Positions 61,255 through 64,000 of a DNA stretch of 64,000 nt are shown here, piece after piece. Under the pieces are notes generated by a model. The model searched no databases. It saw nothing but the letters and a program-made list of their open reading frames with translations, and had not been told where the DNA came from. The stretch is from the NCBI RefSeq assembly GCF_024622975.1, contig NZ_JANJZT010000007.1, positions 1 through 64,000 of the forward strand, given 5' to 3'. The position numbers were made by a program, and so were the translations under genes. The stretch comes from Blautia caecimuris (GTDB taxonomy: Bacteria; Bacillota; Clostridia; Lachnospirales; Lachnospiraceae). Positions within the stretch are counted from its first letter, which is position 1. Each line of letters begins with the position of its first letter.

Positions 61255-61975
61255 GAGTTTCCTCCTCTCCGTCCCCTATAGGACAGAAATAAGCTGCAGC
61301 CCCGGCTACGATCAGTGTTGTAAAAATAATCACAAAGCCGGATGATATCCTGTTCAGCACCGGAACCACTGCAAAAACAGCGCTGATAGCCATGGCTCCT
61401 GCCACTACCGCCCGTACCGGTCTGTGTTTCTTTGCCGGAGGTATGATCAGCGCCAGAAACATACCGTAAATAGCCACGCTCAAAGCGCTGGACAGAAAGC
61501 CCGGCATGATATTTCCTGCCATTGCCCCTACAAAAGTTCCCAGTGTCCAGCCCGGAATCGCTGCGCACATTGCCCCGTAGTGATACCAAGGATTCAGTTT
61601 TCCACTTCGGCTTATACTGAGTCCAAAGATCTCATCCGTCATACCAAAAGCCACAAGAAATCTGTGCCCTGACGGTATATTTTTCTGCAGCTTCTGAGAA
61701 ACAGAAAAAGACATCAGACTGTATCTCAGATTGATCACAAGCTGCGTAAGAGCCATTTCCCACAGAGAACCGCAGGCAATAATAATCTCCAGACCTGCAA
61801 ACTGGCCTGCCGAGGTAATATTGGTCAGAGAAAGAAGGGTTGCCTGCCATACAGACATTCCTCCCGCAACTGCCATCATTCCAAAGGTAAAGGATACTGC
61901 AAAATATCCCAAAGAAACAGGAACCCCATCCCGGAGTCCCTGCATGAACTGTTGTTTATTTGTGTTCTGTTCCAT
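61244..61975 (-). CDS. azlC: AzlC-type branched-chain amino acid exporter
   Basis: 243 residues from the ATG at 61975 (GGAG upstream). GLRDGVPVSLGYFAVSFTFG, SLTNITSAGQFAGLEIIIAC, INLRYSLMSFSVSQKL and DEIFGLSISRSGKLNPWYHY match AzlC. About seven membrane segments. Function as a permease complex with AzlD is established for the family. Confidence 0.95.
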   Translation of the reverse strand: MEQNTNKQQFMQGLRDGVPVSLGYFAVSFTFGMMAVAGGMSVWQATLLSLTNITSAGQFAGLEIIIACGSLWEMALTQLVINLRYSLMSFSVSQKLQKNIPSGHRFLVAFGMTDEIFGLSISRSGKLNPWYHYGAMCAAIPGWTLGTFVGAMAGNIMPGFLSSALSVAIYGMFLALIIPPAKKHRPVRAVVAGAMAISAVFAVVPVLNRISSGFVIIFTTLIVAGAAAYFCPIGDGEEETHES

Positions 61976-62132
61976 TGTATCTCCACTCCTCATTTATGTA
62001 TGATTATACATTTTTCCGGTGGAATTGTAAACAGAAATTTTTTGTCTGCATAATGTGTTTTTGCGTATTTTTTCACAAATCTTCTGTTTATAACCCTGAT
62101 AACAGAAGTCAGATATTGCTGCTCCTTCCGTT

Positions 62133-62184
62133 CCCGGTAATCCGGTCAGAATATATTCCAAATCGCCTTCCGCCATGACATTTT
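62133..62184 (+). repeat. Intergenic repeat element, partly shared with 51497-51528 and 52532-52560
   Basis: The left half (62142-62164, CCGGTCAGAAT ... TTCCAAATC) matches 51506-51528 at 20 of 23 positions. The right half (62156-62184, TTCC ... GCCATGACATTTT) matches 52532-52560 at 23 of 29. All three copies lie in intergenic DNA, which suggests a dispersed element family. Confidence 0.45.
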
Positions 62185-62348
62185 GCCCTGTATTAAAATT
62201 ATACAATGTATAAAAATGCAATATTCTTTATAAAACGCTCCTTCCGGAAGCGTTCTTTTTCCGTTGCGGTACACGCCAGAAACGTGTATACTGATAAATG
62301 AAATTTTATTCACCTTTTTTACAGGTATACACTTTAAGGAGGTTTTCC

Positions 62349-62543
62349 ATGGAAGAGGAAATCATTGAAATCAATCTCTCCGGTTTTTGCCGTACCTGCA
62401 ACAGCATGCAGACTGTCACCTGCGAATATATTCCCACCGAAAGCGGCAGGAAACTGGATGTTATGAACTGCGCCCACAAAACCTGCCGTCATCATGCAGC
62501 CTGCGCTATTTACCGGGAAGCCCATGAAAACGAGCAGATATGA
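62349..62543 (+). CDS. Small Cys/His-rich protein of unknown function
   Basis: 64 residues from the ATG at 62349, with AAGGAGG six bases upstream; the in-frame upstream ATG at 62298 lacks such a site. The pattern SGFCRTCNSMQTVTCEY, then MNCAHKTCRHHAACAIYREA has seven Cys and several His, suggesting a zinc- or iron-binding knuckle. I do not recognise the family. The stop codon is inside the following terminator stem. It stands alone between azlC and an FtsX-type permease, facing the latter. Confidence 0.65.
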   Translation: MEEEIIEINLSGFCRTCNSMQTVTCEYIPTESGRKLDVMNCAHKTCRHHAACAIYREAHENEQI

Positions 62544-62570
62544 ATTCTCTCATATCTGCTCGCTTTTTCC
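62531..62570 (+). terminator. Terminator of the small Cys-rich gene
   Basis: A perfect 13-bp stem (CGAGCAGATATGA / TCATATCTGCTCG, 62531-62543 and 62550-62562) with a 6-base loop, followed by CTTTTTCC. The TGA stop of the upstream gene is the last codon of the left arm. On the minus strand it lies directly after the permease gene. Confidence 0.88.
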
Positions 62571-62579
62571 ATCTTTCCT

Positions 62580-64000
62580 TTACTCTGCTTTTTCCAAAAT
62601 CCTGTAATAGGATCTTGCTGTCACTGCATAGATCACGCCATAGACTGCTGCAAATATAATCACTGTTACTGCCGTACATATAAGAAACAGCCTGGTATTT
62701 GACATGCCCACCAAAAGAAGCAGCCTTTTCATCAAAGGAAATGCCATTCCAATATGGACACATGCCGTAATCAGCGGAAGGAAAAATACCATAAGAATCT
62801 GTCTGTGAATCGAGGCTTTTACTTCTCTGCGGCTCATTCCCACTTTTCTCATGATCTCAAAACGCGCCTTATCCTCATACCCCTCAGAAATCTGCTTGTA
62901 GTAAATGATCAGCGCTGTTCCCATAAGGAACACTCCGCCCAAAAGGATTCCCACAAACAGCAGTCCTCCATTCAGCCCGTAAAAGTTTTCTCCTTCCTCT
63001 GCATAAGAACGACTGGAAACATAATCCTGTTCCTGAGCAAAATATCCCTGCTCTTTAAACTTCTGAATACTGTCATTCAGCATCTGCCTGCACTTAATGG
63101 CTGCCGCATCATCTCCCGGCACCTGAACTCCAATGCTGGATGTAATGGAATATCCGCCGCCCTTCGCTTCATTCTGCAACTGATTGATTTTTTCAAAGGT
63201 TTTTTCATCTGCTACAAAGTACAGAGTTTTTACAAAATCCATACTCAGCTGACCTGAGATCTCCGGGCGCTTTTTCAGTCTGCCGGATATTTTAAATTCC
63301 TGGTTCTCCAGAATAATGCTGTTTTCTTCTGTTCCGTAAGCCAGAAGACTGCCTTCAGGCACATCCTGCTTTTCTCCTGTCACCTGTTCACTGAAGCTGT
63401 CCGGAATAATTACCAGCGTTGCAATATTCTGTGTCTGTGACTGTCCTGCTTGCGGATCCATATTTAACCGGTTTCCTTCCATAACGCCTATGAGAGAAAG
63501 ATAAATCTGAGACTCCACACTTTCTACCGGAATATTTTTTTCTTCCAGTTCCGTTCTTATAAACTCCTGCGCCATATACGCTTCTTCCGGAGAATGTCCG
63601 TGGAAATCCACATTTACGTCACAAGGGTACTGAGAACGGATAGTATCCTCGATTCCCATATTCAGGCTTACCGTAGTAGACAGCATCAGAAGCACTCCTG
63701 TACTCAGAATACAGATGCTTGCAAGACCTACCGCATTCTGTTTCATCCGATAGAGCATTCCCGAGACACTGGTAAAATTCTGAAGCTTATAATAAAACTT
63801 TTTTCTCCTGCGCAGCAGCTTCAAAATCACAATACTGCCTGAAGTAAATACCAGATATGTTCCTGCCATAACAAGAAGGACTGCTATAAAAAAGACTCCC
63901 AGCGCATCAATAATCGATTCTGTGGTAACTGCCAGATAATATCCGGTTCCCAGACAGCCAAATCCCGCAATGGCCATAAAAAGCTTGCTTTTTGGTTCCC
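62580..64000 (-). CDS. FtsX/BceB-like ABC transporter permease, N-terminus outside window
   Basis: The frame is open to the window edge (473 complete codons). Visible are two membrane segments near 63.9-63.8 kb, then one more (LASICILSTGVLLMLSTTVS). A ~220-residue outside domain is next (NMGIEDTIRSQYPCDVNVDF onward), then three C-terminal membrane segments with GYEDKARFEIMRKVGMSRRE, the FtsX-domain coupling motif. The large outer domain between helices is typical of BceB/VraG-type permeases that resist or sense peptide antibiotics. No ATPase or two-component genes are visible because the window ends. Confidence 0.83.
   Translation of the reverse strand, partial: EPKSKLFMAIAGFGCLGTGYYLAVTTESIIDALGVFFIAVLLVMAGTYLVFTSGSIVILKLLRRRKKFYYKLQNFTSVSGMLYRMKQNAVGLASICILSTGVLLMLSTTVSLNMGIEDTIRSQYPCDVNVDFHGHSPEEAYMAQEFIRTELEEKNIPVESVESQIYLSLIGVMEGNRLNMDPQAGQSQTQNIATLVIIPDSFSEQVTGEKQDVPEGSLLAYGTEENSIILENQEFKISGRLKKRPEISGQLSMDFVKTLYFVADEKTFEKINQLQNEAKGGGYSITSSIGVQVPGDDAAAIKCRQMLNDSIQKFKEQGYFAQEQDYVSSRSYAEEGENFYGLNGGLLFVGILLGGVFLMGTALIIYYKQISEGYEDKARFEIMRKVGMSRREVKASIHRQILMVFFLPLITACVHIGMAFPLMKRLLLLVGMSNTRLFLICTAVTVIIFAAVYGVIYAVTARSYYRILEKAE

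Noticed and set aside
61994-62221. 75-residue minus-strand open frame upstream of azlC
   Set aside because: No ribosome binding site; its sequence coincides with the intergenic repeat shared with 51.5 and 52.5 kb.
1-64000. Insertion sequences, prophage, rRNA or tRNA genes
   Set aside because: No transposase, integrase, phage structural genes or RNA gene cores were seen on either strand.

Overview
The window looks like a chromosomal segment of an anaerobic gut Firmicute of the family Lachnospiraceae (Blautia / Ruminococcus-gnavus-like). The support is moderate GC, strong GGAGG ribosome binding sites, DUF4364 and DUF1540 proteins, a [FeFe]-hydrogenase maturase (HydF), a class III (anaerobic) ribonucleotide reductase, meso-DAP peptidoglycan enzymes, and the Firmicute gene order priA-def-fmt-rsmB-rlmN-stp-pknB-rsgA-rpe-thiN. 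Genus is an inference. No rRNA, tRNA, prophage, insertion sequence or CRISPR array was seen.

Layout. 1-1388 is the N-terminal part of a secreted, MucBP-like repeat adhesin whose promoter carries a 10-base G tract between its -35 and -10 boxes. 1.6-5.5 kb holds DUF4364, a TIGR01212 radical SAM protein, a DUF624 membrane protein, a polysaccharide deacetylase and a cytidylate-kinase-like protein. 5.5-10.4 kb is a branched-chain amino acid ABC transporter operon (livKHMGF) with a candidate attenuator leader. 10.5-12.0 kb is infC-rpmI-rplT with a leader terminator and an ATT start on infC. 12.19-12.50 kb has no protein gene but has a promoter, a closing helix and a terminator, and is proposed as a structured ncRNA. 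13.2-26.9 kb is a division and cell-wall cluster (mraZ to ftsZ) that lacks murG, murC, murF and ftsA. 27-29.4 kb is lgt and ychF. 29.7-31.4 kb is an AT-rich ImmA/IrrE-DUF4411 toxin-antitoxin-like islet. 31.4-45 kb is the long housekeeping operon from murE and priA to thiN. 45-49 kb has a sortase-type surface protein, a possible small RNA, an isolated carbamate kinase and an isolated EutJ-like protein. 49-64 kb holds nrdD, a zinc-ribbon membrane protein, asnA, a CBS-domain protein, a polar amino acid ABC transporter, hydF, dapF, aroK-aroE, azlCD, a small Cys-rich protein and the C-terminal part of an FtsX-type permease.

How the genes fit together. Most genes serve growth: peptidoglycan precursors (murA, murD, murE, mraY, dapF), septal synthesis (two transpeptidases, FtsW, FtsL, DivIB/FtsQ, FtsZ), translation (infC, rpmI, rplT, def, fmt, rlmN, rsmB, rsmH) and amino acid supply (liv, polar amino acid ABC, azlCD, asnA, aroEK). 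The PASTA kinase/phosphatase pair would sense wall precursors. The accessory parts are the adhesin with its phase-variation-type promoter, the anchored surface protein, the toxin-antitoxin islet and several candidate RNAs.

Starts were moved from the longest open frame to the ribosome-binding-site-supported codon where the sequence decided it. Family calls come from reading the proteins, not from searches.
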